The notes beneath the pieces are model-generated. The model was not told the DNA's origin. It ran no database searches and saw only the letters and a list, made by a program, of their open reading frames with translations. Both the position numbers and the translations under genes were made by a program. DNA of 64,000 nucleotides from Bacteroidetes bacterium 46-16 (GTDB lineage: Bacteria > Bacteroidota > Bacteroidia > Chitinophagales > Chitinophagaceae), in contig MKUN01000028.1 of assembly GCA_001897835.1 (NCBI GenBank), positions 1-64,000 of the forward strand, given 5' to 3'. Of this stretch, positions 1-8,830 are shown in pieces. How positions within the stretch are numbered: the stretch's first letter is position 1; each line of letters opens with the position of its first letter.

Positions 1-17
1 GATAAACGTGGTTTTTA

Positions 18-204
18 GCCCCTTCGGGGCGGGCTGTTTGTAGTAAATGTGATCTAATTCTATTGTTAGCCCTGGGGGGGCGACCTGAGTTCGCAAGCGG
101 GACGCTTGCGTTATCATGGGTCTAAGCGGGACGCTTAGACCAGACGAGGCAAGTACTGGGCAGTTACAAACTGCAATTATTTATAACCACAAGTCACAGA
201 CTTG
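18..204. repeat. Array of short palindromes with 3-nt loops
   Basis: Five hairpins with three-base loops lie in a row: 18-30 (GCCCC/GGGGC, loop TTC), 92-110 (CGCAAGCG arms, loop GGA), 120-140 (GTCTAAGCG arms, loop GGA), 160-174 (GCAGTT arms, loop ACA) and 190-204 (CAAGTC arms, loop ACA). The stem sequences differ but loop size and often loop sequence are kept. No gene is seen here. The first hairpin could also end an upstream gene. The pattern resembles dispersed extragenic palindromes; no transposase is nearby. Confidence 0.6.
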
Positions 205-247
205 CGGTAGCGGGGAGAGGGTCGGGGGTGAGACAACTCCCGGCTAA

Positions 248-409
248 CACATCCCCGGCATCACCTACCGCCTCCCCGATGGCACCCTGAAGCTCATCCC
301 GCCCTACAAAAGCAAGGAATACTATGAGATACCCCTATACCTGCGCGAGCGGCTATATACTATGGCTGGCGAGCCCATTAAAGACCGCAAGGTCAGTCGC
401 TACTTTTAA
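248..409 (+). pseudogene. C-terminal remnant of an unknown protein
   Basis: An open frame of 53 codons plus stop follows directly after an in-frame TAA (245-247) and has no start codon near its beginning. It reads as convincing protein (starts HIPGITYRLPDGTLKL, ends DRKVSRYF) rich in Tyr, Pro and charged residues, and looks like the tail of a truncated gene. I do not recognise the family. It directly follows the palindrome array, so it may be debris of a past rearrangement. Confidence 0.4.
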
Positions 410-463
410 CAACACTTATACCCGTATTGACGAATATTACCCCTTCCTCCCGTCCAAAATAAT

Positions 464-471
464 TACCTTTG
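464..471 (+). promoter_or_regulatory. -7 box upstream of korA
   Basis: TACCTTTG matches the Bacteroidota -7 consensus TAnnTTTG and lies about 90 bp before the korA start. No good -33 TTTG was seen at the right distance. Confidence 0.4.
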
Positions 472-558
472 CGGCACTCAAAAAGCAGCTCAGTTAAATA
501 TTAGTGATTTTTGAGTTTTGCCCCGCCTGTGGCGGGATCATAGAAATTTGAATTTTGA

Positions 559-2409
559 ATGAGTATGATACCTACAAAGGTTGTAGAAGACGTAGTGATA
601 AAGTTCGCCGGCGATAGCGGTGATGGTATGCAGCTTACGGGCAGCCAGTTCACCAATAATACGGCGCTGATAGGGAACGACCTTTCCACATTCCCCGATT
701 TCCCGGCCGAGATACGCGCCCCACAGGGTACTGTGCCGGGGGTGAGCGGTTACCAGTTGCACTTTTCCAGCAATCATATATACACGCCCGGCGATAGCTG
801 CGATGTGCTGGTGGCCATGAATGCCGCCGCACTGAAGGTGAACCTGCCCGGCCTGAAGCCGGGGGGCATCATCATAGCCAATACCGATGGCTTCGACAGC
901 AAGAACCTGAGGCTGGCCAATTATCCCGATGGCATCAACCCGCTGGAGGATGGCAGTCTTACCGGTTATGAGCTGCACAAGATAGACGTGACCAAACTGA
1001 CCCGCGAGGCACTGAAGGATATAACCATGGGCACTAAGGAGAAGGACCGGGCGAAGAACATGTTCGTGCTGGGCTTCCTCTACTGGCTCTACAACCGCGA
1101 CCTGCAAAGCACCACGAACTTCCTGCAGGAGAAATTCGGCAAGCGGGCCGAGATACTGGAGAGCAATGTAAAGGCCCTGCAGGCCGGCTACAATTATGGC
1201 GATACGGTGGAGGCTTTCACCAGTCGCTATAAGGTGGAGAAGGCCAAACTGCCCGCGGGCACTTACCGGGGCATCACGGGCAATACGGCACTGGCCTATG
1301 GCCTGGTGGCGGCGGGGCAAAAGTCGGGCCTGCCCATATTCCTGGGCACTTACCCCATCACCCCGGCATCCGACATACTGCACGAACTGGCACGATATAA
1401 GAACTTCAACATACGCACCTTCCAGGCCGAGGACGAGATAGCGGGCATAAGCGCAGCTATAGGCGCGGCCTATGGCGGCAGCCTGGGCGTGACCACCACA
1501 TCGGGCCCCGGCATGGCCCTGAAGACCGAGGCCATGGGCCTGGCGGTGATGCTGGAGATACCCCTGCTGATCATAGACATACAGCGTGGCGGCCCCTCAA
1601 CGGGCCTGCCCACAAAGACCGAGCAAAGCGATCTGCTGCAGGCCTATTATGGCCGCAATGGCGAGTGCCCTATGCCGGTCATCAGCGCATCGGGCCCGGC
1701 CGACTGTTTCGATGCCGCGTATGAAGCGGTGCGTATAGCGGTGCAGCACATGACCCCGGTAATCCTGCTGAGCGATGGCTATATAGCCAATGGCGCGGAG
1801 CCCTGGCGTTTTCCGCAGAGTGCCGACCTGGAGCCGATAGCAGTGACCTTCAAAAAAGGGCTGGATGATAACGAAGCCACCTTCCTGCCCTACAAGCGCG
1901 ATGAAAAGCTGGTGCGGCCATGGGCTGTGCCCGGCACTGCGGGGCTGGAGCACCGTATAGGCGGCCTGGAAAAAGAAGATATAACCGGCAATGTGAGCTA
2001 TGATGCGGAGAACCACCAGCATATGGTGAAGACCCGCGAGGCCAAGGTGGACAAGATAGCCGACCATATACCCCTGCAAACGCTGGACAGCGGCCCTGAA
2101 ACGGGCGATGTGCTGGTGCTGGGCTGGGGCAGTACTTATGGTGCCATAAAGAGCGCAGCGCTGGAGCTGCAGGCGGCCGGCAAGAGCGTGGCCCATGCCC
2201 ACCTGCGGTACCTGAGGCCCTTCCCCCGCAACCTGGGCGATATGCTGAAGAACTATAAGCACATACTGGTGCCGGAAATAAATAATGGCCAGCTCATCAA
2301 GATCATCCGCGACAAATACTTTGTGGATGCCAAAGGCTATAACAAGATAAAGGGTGTGCCGATTACCAGGTCCGAACTGGTAACAGCTATTAGCGATTTG
2401 TTAAAGTGA
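559..2409 (+). CDS. korA: 2-oxoacid:acceptor (2-oxoglutarate:ferredoxin) oxidoreductase, alpha subunit
   Basis: 616 residues. The N-terminal part (about 1-190; FAGDSGDGMQLTG near residue 15) is the gamma-type domain and residues from about 225 are the pyruvate-ferredoxin-oxidoreductase alpha/pyrimidine domain (TSGPG, QRGGPSTGLPTKTEQSDL), followed by a C-terminal transketolase-like domain. This gamma-alpha fusion is the usual KorA layout. With the thiamine-diphosphate beta subunit it decarboxylates 2-oxoacids to acyl-CoA, reducing ferredoxin, in the cytoplasm. A korB partner normally sits next to it but none is seen here; the next gene is a 52-residue membrane protein. The exact substrate cannot be read from this subunit. 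Confidence 0.9.
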   Translation: MSMIPTKVVEDVVIKFAGDSGDGMQLTGSQFTNNTALIGNDLSTFPDFPAEIRAPQGTVPGVSGYQLHFSSNHIYTPGDSCDVLVAMNAAALKVNLPGLKPGGIIIANTDGFDSKNLRLANYPDGINPLEDGSLTGYELHKIDVTKLTREALKDITMGTKEKDRAKNMFVLGFLYWLYNRDLQSTTNFLQEKFGKRAEILESNVKALQAGYNYGDTVEAFTSRYKVEKAKLPAGTYRGITGNTALAYGLVAAGQKSGLPIFLGTYPITPASDILHELARYKNFNIRTFQAEDEIAGISAAIGAAYGGSLGVTTTSGPGMALKTEAMGLAVMLEIPLLIIDIQRGGPSTGLPTKTEQSDLLQAYYGRNGECPMPVISASGPADCFDAAYEAVRIAVQHMTPVILLSDGYIANGAEPWRFPQSADLEPIAVTFKKGLDDNEATFLPYKRDEKLVRPWAVPGTAGLEHRIGGLEKEDITGNVSYDAENHQHMVKTREAKVDKIADHIPLQTLDSGPETGDVLVLGWGSTYGAIKSAALELQAAGKSVAHAHLRYLRPFPRNLGDMLKNYKHILVPEINNGQLIKIIRDKYFVDAKGYNKIKGVPITRSELVTAISDLLK

Positions 2410-2476
2410 TAAGCGCAGATAGCAAATAAATTATATAGGCAACATTTTTTATAGTGAATTTCGCTAACTTTACAAT

Positions 2477-2635
2477 ATGGTATTGATCATTGCATTTGCT
2501 GTAGGCGTGCTGGTGTATTTCATTATACAACAGATGAACCGTAGGAAAGGGCAGCAACTGGACAAGGTGGAATTGAAGCGCAGGGCCTCTCTCGACGACA
2601 TCCTTAAAAACAATAAAGACAGGTACGCAGGCTAA
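2477..2635 (+). CDS. Small single-pass membrane protein, 52 aa
   Basis: Starts MVLIIAFAVGVLVYFIIQQ, a clear transmembrane helix, followed by a basic then mixed-charge tail (MNRRKGQQLDKVELKRR...NNKDRYAG). It sits between korA and the photolyase gene on the same strand. TAACTTTA (2465-2472), close to the -7 consensus, lies only a few bases before the ATG, suggesting a very short or absent 5' UTR. Function unknown. Confidence 0.6.
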   Translation: MVLIIAFAVGVLVYFIIQQMNRRKGQQLDKVELKRRASLDDILKNNKDRYAG

Positions 2636-2717
2636 GAGGCTGCGTATGTGTGCATCCCTGTACCACTGTCTTTTTTCTCAAAAACGAACATAAGGGCATC
2701 CCGCTTGTTACTGCAAT

Positions 2718-4028
2718 ATGCAGGAGACCATTTCTATATGCTGGCTGCGCCGCGACCTGCGGCTGGATGATAATGCGGCGCTGTACTATGCGCTGCGTAC
2801 GGGTGTGCCTGTGCTGCCCCTCTTCATCTTCGATACCGATATACTCGATGGGCTGGAAAATAAGCAGGATAAAAGGCTGGCCTTCATATACGACAGGATA
2901 GCGGAGATGGCCGCACAGCTAAAAAAGATGGGCAGCGGGCTTAAGGTAATGCACGGGCGCCCCATAGACTGTTTAAAAGAACTGTGCGGTGCATATGATG
3001 TAGCGGCAGTGTATACCAACCACGATTATGAGCCCTATGCCCGGCAGCGCGATAAAGAGGTGGCCGATATGCTGCGGGAAAAGAACATCATGCTGCACAG
3101 CTATAAAGACCAGGTGATCTTTGAGAAAGATGAAGTGCTGAAAGACAATGGTGAGCCCTATACCGTGTACACGCCATACAGTAAAAAGTGGAAGCAAAAG
3201 CTGGATGATTTTTACCTGCGGTCTTACCCCACCGAAAAATATTACGGCAACTTTTTGAAGCAGGAGGCCGCTCACCTGCCGGCGCTCGAGACATTGGGTT
3301 TTGAAAGAGTGGCCTATGATGTGCCACCGGCAAAGCTGAATGAAGCTATTGCCAAAGATTACGAAGCCACCCGAAATTACCCCGCAGTAGATGGTACTAC
3401 CAAACTCAGCGTGCACCTGCGCTTCGGGACGATAAGCCCCCGGATGCTGGCAGCGGAAGTGAAGGAACTGAATGCGCAACTGCTGAACGAGCTGATCTGG
3501 CGGGAGTTTTACCAGGCCATATTGTGGCACTACCCCCAGGTGGTGACGGAGTCGTTCAGGAAGGAGTATGATCACATAGCATGGCGAAACAATGAGCAGG
3601 AATTCGCGCTATGGTGCAAGGGGCAGACGGGCTACCCGGTAGTGGACGCGGGTATGCGTGAGCTGAACGAAACGGGCTATATGCACAACAGGGTAAGGAT
3701 GATCGCAGCCAGCTTTCTTACCAAAGACCTGCTGACAGACTGGCGCCGGGGCGAGGCCTACTTTGCGGAAAAACTGATGGACTATGACCTTGCGGCCAAC
3801 AATGGTAACTGGCAGTGGGCGGCAGGTACGGGTTGCGATGCGGCCCCCTACTTCAGGGTGTTCAACCCCCAATTGCAGGCAGAGAAATTTGATCCCCGTG
3901 GCGAATACATTAAGCGGTGGGTGCCGGAATATGGATCGCTGGACTATGTGCAGCCTATAGTGGACCATAAGGCAGCAAAGGACAGGTGCATAGCTGCATA
4001 TAAAAAAGCGCTGGCGATGAAAAGATAA
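2718..4028 (+). CDS. phr: Deoxyribodipyrimidine photo-lyase
   Basis: 436 residues, typical for class I CPD photolyases. The N-terminal alpha/beta photolyase domain begins ICWLRRDLRLDDNAALYYAL. The C-terminal FAD-binding domain shows LSVHLRFGTISPR, LIWREFYQAIL, a TGYPVVDAGMRELNETGYMHNR stretch and the DYDLAANNGNWQWAAGTGCDAAPYFRVFNP region, which carries conserved Trp/Asn residues of flavin and lesion binding. It repairs cyclobutane pyrimidine dimers with blue light. A cryptochrome-like role cannot be excluded from sequence alone. It appears to be a single gene, convergent with lhgO. Confidence 0.92.
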   Translation: MQETISICWLRRDLRLDDNAALYYALRTGVPVLPLFIFDTDILDGLENKQDKRLAFIYDRIAEMAAQLKKMGSGLKVMHGRPIDCLKELCGAYDVAAVYTNHDYEPYARQRDKEVADMLREKNIMLHSYKDQVIFEKDEVLKDNGEPYTVYTPYSKKWKQKLDDFYLRSYPTEKYYGNFLKQEAAHLPALETLGFERVAYDVPPAKLNEAIAKDYEATRNYPAVDGTTKLSVHLRFGTISPRMLAAEVKELNAQLLNELIWREFYQAILWHYPQVVTESFRKEYDHIAWRNNEQEFALWCKGQTGYPVVDAGMRELNETGYMHNRVRMIAASFLTKDLLTDWRRGEAYFAEKLMDYDLAANNGNWQWAAGTGCDAAPYFRVFNPQLQAEKFDPRGEYIKRWVPEYGSLDYVQPIVDHKAAKDRCIAAYKKALAMKR

Positions 4029-4078
4029 ACTACACGGTCCGCAACGTGCCTGAGTATATAGAGTGGCGTTGACGCTAT

Positions 4079-5302
4079 TTACGAAAGACTGAAATGTTCC
4101 GTAGCCATTTTCTGTACCTCATTGCCGATGGCGAGTGAGGCCGTTGCTGCGGGGGATGGGGCATTGAGGATGTGCAGGGCATTGCCACTGTGCTCAATTT
4201 TAAAGTCGTCTATCATCTCGCCCTCTGAGGCCAGGAGCATGGCGCGTACGCCGGCGCGGCCGGGCACGAGGTCGTCCATCTCCAGGCTGGGAATGAGCGC
4301 GCGCAGGCGCTGCAGGAAGAGCCGTTTAGAGAAGGCACGCCTGTATTCATCGAGGCCGAACTTCCAGTGTTTGGCAAAGAACTTCCAGGTGCCGCCGAAT
4401 GAGAATGCCTCCATAGTATCGCGCCAGGAAAAGTCGGTCTTGCCATAGCCCTCGCGCTTGAAGACGAATACGGCATTAGGGCCGCACTCTGTACCACCCT
4501 GTATCATGCGGGTGAAATGCACGCCGAGGAAGGGGAACTTTGGATTGGGTACGGGGTAGATGAGGTTCTTCACTTTGTGCATCCCTTTTTCACTAAGATC
4601 AAAATAATCGCCACGAAAGCCTACAATGGTGGTATCGCTTTTTGCACCGTCTTTGCGGGCTATGCGGTCGGACTGGAGGCCCGCGCAGGTGATGATGTAT
4701 GTGCCGCGAAAGGTACCCTTAGGGGTGATCACATCGGTACAGTCGCTGTGCTTTTCGAAGGCGGTGACCTCGTGGCCGGTAAGCACTTTGCTGCCCGGGA
4801 ATTTTGCATGGATGAGCTCCACGTATTTACGCGCCACCGCCGCATAGTCTATGATGCCGGTGCAGGGCACCCATATGCCTGATATGCCTGTGCAATAAGG
4901 CTCTATCTCTTTTATCCTGTTGGCATCGATCAGTTCTATACCCTCAACGCCGTTTGCCAGGCCATTGTTGAAGACCTTGTTCATATGCGCCAGTTCCGAT
5001 TCTTTGGTGGCCACGATCACTTTGCCGCATATATCGTGTTTTATGTTGTGCTCTTTGGCAAAGGTCACCAGTTCGCGGCGGCCATCCACGCAGTTCTTTG
5101 CTTTATAAGAGCCGGGCTTGTAATAGATACCGGAGTGAATGACCCCTGAGTTGTGCCCGGTCTGGTGGGCGGCCACTTCATTTTCTTTTTCGAGGACGAG
5201 TATTTTTTTGCCGGGGTATTTGAGATTGATCTTGTAGGCCGATGCGAGGCCTACAATGCCACCGCCGACAATGATTATATCGTAATTATTAGTATCTGCC
5301 AA
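4079..5302 (-). CDS. lhgO: L-2-hydroxyglutarate oxidase/dehydrogenase (LhgO family)
   Basis: FAD-dependent oxidoreductase of the DAO fold. The dinucleotide-binding motif IIIVGGGIVGLASAYKI is at the N terminus, followed by HQTGHNSGVIHSGIYYKPGS and the C-terminal GRAGVRAMLL, all typical of LhgO, which oxidises L-2-hydroxyglutarate to 2-oxoglutarate. I choose the TTG at 5302 (407 aa): the longer frame from the ATG at 5407 would add residues with no family resemblance and would cross the -7 box at 5325-5332. Start codon choice is inference. It is divergent from the nitroreductase gene. Confidence 0.85.
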   Translation of the reverse strand: MADTNNYDIIIVGGGIVGLASAYKINLKYPGKKILVLEKENEVAAHQTGHNSGVIHSGIYYKPGSYKAKNCVDGRRELVTFAKEHNIKHDICGKVIVATKESELAHMNKVFNNGLANGVEGIELIDANRIKEIEPYCTGISGIWVPCTGIIDYAAVARKYVELIHAKFPGSKVLTGHEVTAFEKHSDCTDVITPKGTFRGTYIITCAGLQSDRIARKDGAKSDTTIVGFRGDYFDLSEKGMHKVKNLIYPVPNPKFPFLGVHFTRMIQGGTECGPNAVFVFKREGYGKTDFSWRDTMEAFSFGGTWKFFAKHWKFGLDEYRRAFSKRLFLQRLRALIPSLEMDDLVPGRAGVRAMLLASEGEMIDDFKIEHSGNALHILNAPSPAATASLAIGNEVQKMATEHFSLS

Positions 5303-5324
5303 GGTGCAAGCGTTTTGCCGGGCG

Positions 5325-5356
5325 CAAAGATACCCTGAAAAACGGAAGGAAGGAAA
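5325..5356 (-). promoter_or_regulatory. Promoter of lhgO
   Basis: On the minus strand TATCTTTG (5332-5325) matches TAnnTTTG; 20 bp upstream TTTC (5356-5353) is one mismatch from the -33 TTTG. Transcription would begin near 5318, just upstream of the TTG start at 5302. Confidence 0.6.
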
Positions 5357-5430
5357 CAGGCTGTATCCGAAGCAACAAGCATGGTATCCTATGATAAGAA
5401 ATGTCAATGATGCAGGAACATAAATCCGTT

Positions 5431-5438
5431 TACATTTG
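5431..5438 (+). promoter_or_regulatory. -7 box of the nitroreductase gene
   Basis: TACATTTG ends 7 bp before the ATG at 5446, implying a nearly leaderless mRNA and arguing against the upstream in-frame ATG at 5401. Confidence 0.5.
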
Positions 5439-5445
5439 CAGCATT

Positions 5446-6036
5446 ATGACAAATACGGCATTTGAGCAAATAGCAGCGATCATTAAGGGCAGGAGGACCA
5501 CAAAACCTGCATCGCTGAACGGGGAAAAAGTACCTGATGAACAAATAAACCAGTTGCTGGAGCTGGCTAACTGGGCCCCCACACATGGACGTACAGAGCC
5601 ATGGTATTTTTACGTGTATACCGGCGAGGGCCTCAAAAACTTTGGTAAAACGCATGGCGACCTGTATTGGGAGCATACACCTGAAGACCGCAGGAAGGAA
5701 GAAACACGCGAGAAACTGACACACAATGTAGATAACGCATCGCACATTATAGTGGCGGTGATGAAGCGTGGAGAGAACCCTAAAATACCTGCATTGGAAG
5801 AAATTGCTGCAGCATCGGCGGCAATAGAGAACATATTATTGGGCGCAGAAGCACTGGGTATTGCTGTAATGTGGAATACCGGTGGTATGACACATCACCA
5901 CGCGCTAAAGGAATACCTGGGCCTGGGACATGATGACCTGGTGATGGGCATCTTTTACATCGGCTATACGGATGAGGAAAAGCGCGAGGGAAAAAGGCAT
6001 ACGGAGATAGGGGAAAAGGTGCGGTGGTATCGGTAG
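5446..6036 (+). CDS. Nitroreductase family protein (YdjA-like)
   Basis: 196 residues from the chosen ATG. FMN-dependent nitroreductase fold: GRRTTKPASLNGEKVPDEQINQLLELANWAPTHGRTEPW at the N terminus is characteristic of the YdjA/TdsD-like branch, and the C-terminal half has the SAAIENILLGAEALGIAVMWNTGG segment. These cytoplasmic dimers reduce nitro or quinone-type substrates with NAD(P)H; the physiological substrate is unknown. The start at 5446 is preferred because a -7 box lies just before it. Confidence 0.85.
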   Translation: MTNTAFEQIAAIIKGRRTTKPASLNGEKVPDEQINQLLELANWAPTHGRTEPWYFYVYTGEGLKNFGKTHGDLYWEHTPEDRRKEETREKLTHNVDNASHIIVAVMKRGENPKIPALEEIAAASAAIENILLGAEALGIAVMWNTGGMTHHHALKEYLGLGHDDLVMGIFYIGYTDEEKREGKRHTEIGEKVRWYR

Positions 6037-6111
6037 ACCACAATTCACACATGATTTTTTTAGATTGCTGTGATGCGTGGTATTTATCAGCGTATGAAAC
6101 AGCACAGGTCG

Positions 6112-6246
6112 CTCCTATGGAGTTTGTATTTTTTATTGACGTGTTGCTATAACAGGCTGTCCCGATGGGACTTCTCCTTGTTCAGGAGATGCGCTCTTTG
6201 GCAAAGCTACTTAAGCTCATCATGCATATGACCGCTTTGAAGCGGT
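6112..6246. repeat. Second array of short extragenic hairpins
   Basis: In a 239-bp gene-free gap four hairpins follow one another: 6112-6122 (CTCC/GGAG, loop TAT), 6159-6171 (GTCCC/GGGAC, loop GAT), 6173-6189 (TCTCCT/AGGAGA, 5-nt loop) and 6231-6246 (ACCGCT/AGCGGT). Like the array at 18-204, stems vary while tiny loops are kept. It could also terminate the two converging genes, but no U-run follows any of the stems. Confidence 0.5.
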
Positions 6247-6275
6247 GCTGACATTGCCTGTTTAGTGTGAACCAT

Positions 6276-7343
6276 TTATTTTCTTTTGGCCCGTTCGTAT
6301 TGGACGGGCCATTTTATATCATAACCCAATTCGCGGGCAGCGCGTAGCGGGAAGTAAGGATCGCGGAGCATTTCGCGGGCCATGAATATCATATCTGCTT
6401 TGCCGCTGGATATGATGGATTCAGCCTGGTCGGACTTAACAATGATGCCTACCGCGCCGGTGAACATGCCTGAGCTACGGCGTAGCTCTTCGGAGAAGGG
6501 CACCTGGTAGCTGAGGCCTGCGGGTATCTTTATGCCGGGTATCACGCCGCCGGAAGAGCAATCGATCAGATCAACCCCTTTGTGCTTCACTACATCGGCC
6601 AGTCGCACAGAGTCTTCAATGGTCCAGCCCTCATCGGTCCAGTCGGTAGCGGAGATGCGGAGGAAGAGGGGGTATTCGCCGGGCAGCACCGAGCATATCG
6701 CTTCGATGATCTCCAATAAAAACCGTATCCTGTGCTCAAAGCTTCCACCATATTCATCGGTCCTTTTATTACTTAGTGGAGAGAGGAACTCGTTAATGAG
6801 ATAACCGTGTGCGCCATGTATCTCTATTACTTTGAAGCCGGCTCGTATGGCACGTTCTGTTGCAGTTTTGAAGTCGGCTACTATTTTTTGAATCTCCTGT
6901 GTAGAAAGTTCGTGCGGTGTATCGCTGTCGCCGGAAAACGGTACAGGGCTGGGTGCAACTGTTTTCCAGCCGCCTTTATCTATAGGTACCGGTTCATCAT
7001 TGTTCCATGGTTCGGTCTTGCTGGCTTTGCGGCCTGCATGTGCCAGTTGAATACCCGCGACAGCACCATTATCGTGAATAAAGCCAACGATCTTTTGCAG
7101 CATGGGTATGTGCTCGTCTTTCCAGATGCCGAGATCGTGCGGTGATATGCGGCCTTCGGGTGATACAGCGGTTGCCTCTGTAAATACAAGCGCCGCACCA
7201 CCAATGGCCCGGCTACCCAGGTGAACCAGGTGCCAGTCGTTGGCAAAGCCATCGGCAGATGAGTACTGGCACATGGGCGATACCACGAGGCGGTTCTTAA
7301 ATTCGATACCGCGTATTTTGAGGGGTGTAAAGAGTTGCGGCAT
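6276..7343 (-). CDS. NADH:flavin oxidoreductase, old yellow enzyme family (YqjM/NamA-like)
   Basis: 355 residues of an FMN TIM barrel. LFTPLKIRGIEFKNRLVVSPMCQYSSADGFANDWHLVHL contains the Cys typical of the YqjM subgroup; QLAHAGRKAS and the VIEIHGAHGYLINEFLSPLSNKRTDEYGGS motif are standard OYE signatures. It reduces activated C=C bonds of enones or maleimides with NAD(P)H and is often part of electrophile or oxidative-stress responses. The physiological substrate is unknown. It has its own promoter just upstream. Confidence 0.9.
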   Translation of the reverse strand: MPQLFTPLKIRGIEFKNRLVVSPMCQYSSADGFANDWHLVHLGSRAIGGAALVFTEATAVSPEGRISPHDLGIWKDEHIPMLQKIVGFIHDNGAVAGIQLAHAGRKASKTEPWNNDEPVPIDKGGWKTVAPSPVPFSGDSDTPHELSTQEIQKIVADFKTATERAIRAGFKVIEIHGAHGYLINEFLSPLSNKRTDEYGGSFEHRIRFLLEIIEAICSVLPGEYPLFLRISATDWTDEGWTIEDSVRLADVVKHKGVDLIDCSSGGVIPGIKIPAGLSYQVPFSEELRRSSGMFTGAVGIIVKSDQAESIISSGKADMIFMAREMLRDPYFPLRAARELGYDIKWPVQYERAKRK

Positions 7344-7358
7344 ACTGTAGTGTTTTTA

Positions 7359-7390
7359 CGAAGGTAGAAACTGAATAAACAGTATTCAAA
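7359..7390 (-). promoter_or_regulatory. Promoter of the old yellow enzyme gene
   Basis: Minus strand: TTTG (7390-7387), 20 bp, then TACCTTCG (7366-7359), one mismatch from TAnnTTTG; the ATG follows at 7343. Confidence 0.6.
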
Positions 7391-7465
7391 AAACTAATAG
7401 AAATATTATATGATTAATAGTAATGACAGTGATCACCAGTATGTTGCAACAGGTAGCAAGTGTAT

Positions 7466-8827
7466 CTATTGATTCCTGGCATTTTTTGTTGCATCGCGCC
7501 ACTGGAACAGTTCAGGATATTTCGCGGCCATTTTATCAGGGTGCGTGTCGAGTAACTGATTAGCTGCCATTTCAAAAGATGTTTTCATTCCACCGACAGG
7601 CGTAGCGGCAATACTCTTTCCTAATGCAGATACCACGCTAATGGGCTGTGAGGGTGGTAGCGGTGGCGCTGCTGTATGCTCAGTTGTAAATGCTTCGGAC
7701 AAGCTGTGAATGCCAGCATTTTTCCTGTTGTTTACAGATGCTGAATACGGCTTGCCGGGGGTAAATACATCGGCAAGGAACTGGAGCACGGATGTATGAT
7801 CGAATATGTTATGACATATGCTCCCATTACCTGTAAAAGGAGATATAATAATACCGGGTATTCTTGGTCCGAGGCTATCAAAATGATGCACCGGGTTTCC
7901 GGTGGTAGTGTACGGAATAGAAGGTGGCGAGACGTGATCATAAAATCCGCCATGCTCATCATAATAAACGATCATTGCAGTATTACCCCATCGTTCAGGG
8001 TTAGCAATTACGGCTTCGTAGGTGCGGCGTAAGAATTCTTCGCCCCAGCCGATAGCCAGCGGGGCGTGATTATCATTTGGCCTGTCGGAGCCGATATGAG
8101 GTGCATCTTCATAAGTCGGCTCAACAATTATCACCTGTGGGTCGTTGGGGCCGACAGGGGCTTTCATATCGAGGTATAAATTCTCATAATCCCTGAAGTT
8201 ATTGCCCAACACGTACTTCCATAAATTGCTGTAGAGGGCAAAAAAGGAGAACCCATCGTGATAATTTCGCCAACGGATATTATGTGCATTCATCCAGTCG
8301 AATATGCTGGATGGTGTTGTAATGATACGGGTCTTTGTATCGTATATGGGGGTATCGCCACAAAAGGCCATTGTCCTGTTGGGTTGTGTACTTGTAGGCA
8401 GCGCTGAGAACCAGCGATCGCAAGTACAAAAATTTTGTGCAAGAAAACTTGATATAGGAACCAGATGAGATGGGAAATATCCTATTGGGTCAGCCATAGG
8501 ATTGGGCTCATCTTTTATGAAATCGGCATAGGCTTCAATAAAGCCACGCATGGTATAACGTTGTGTAACCGGAGATTTGGCTAATTGGGTATCTACATAC
8601 TGCCATTCATGCGGTACATCACTTTGCAAAAAGCTATCGGCTTCTACCCGGAATAGCGGATAAGAACTGCCGTTGTAGAGATTGTCGTAAGCGCTCATCG
8701 GTTGTTTCAGACCATCGACTGCAGTATTGATATTTTCGAGGCTCAGGTGCCCGAGCATATGGTCGAACGAACGGTTTTCGAACATGAGCAAGACTACCGT
8801 TTTTATTTTTTCTGATACATCTATCAT
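7466..8827 (-). CDS. Phosphoesterase (phospholipase C / acid phosphatase) family protein
   Basis: 453 residues, PF04185-type. VVLLMFENRSFDHMLGHL at the N terminus is the family's metal/phosphate motif; later come the FCTCDRWFSALPTSTQPNR stretch, NDNHAP, YYDEHGGFYDHVSPP and HTSVLQFL, all conserved in bacterial phosphocholine-specific and related phospholipases C. The family hydrolyses phosphoester bonds in phospholipids or phosphomonoesters. Unusually for the family no signal peptide is visible: the protein starts directly at MIDVSEKIKTVV. It begins 3 bp after the stop of the upstream lipoprotein gene, so the two are co-transcribed. Confidence 0.82.
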   Translation of the reverse strand: MIDVSEKIKTVVLLMFENRSFDHMLGHLSLENINTAVDGLKQPMSAYDNLYNGSSYPLFRVEADSFLQSDVPHEWQYVDTQLAKSPVTQRYTMRGFIEAYADFIKDEPNPMADPIGYFPSHLVPISSFLAQNFCTCDRWFSALPTSTQPNRTMAFCGDTPIYDTKTRIITTPSSIFDWMNAHNIRWRNYHDGFSFFALYSNLWKYVLGNNFRDYENLYLDMKAPVGPNDPQVIIVEPTYEDAPHIGSDRPNDNHAPLAIGWGEEFLRRTYEAVIANPERWGNTAMIVYYDEHGGFYDHVSPPSIPYTTTGNPVHHFDSLGPRIPGIIISPFTGNGSICHNIFDHTSVLQFLADVFTPGKPYSASVNNRKNAGIHSLSEAFTTEHTAAPPLPPSQPISVVSALGKSIAATPVGGMKTSFEMAANQLLDTHPDKMAAKYPELFQWRDATKNARNQ

Positions 8828-8830
8828 AGC

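Noticed and set aside
92-204. CRISPR-like array
   Set aside because: The palindromes differ from each other and spacing is irregular; no cas genes nearby.
538-1383. Long minus-strand open frame opposite korA
   Set aside because: It is a shadow of the strongly coding korA frame; its composition (Ile/His/Gln-rich, no motifs) is not protein-like.
4517-4882. Plus-strand open frame inside lhgO
   Set aside because: Antisense shadow of a conserved FAD enzyme; no independent start signal.
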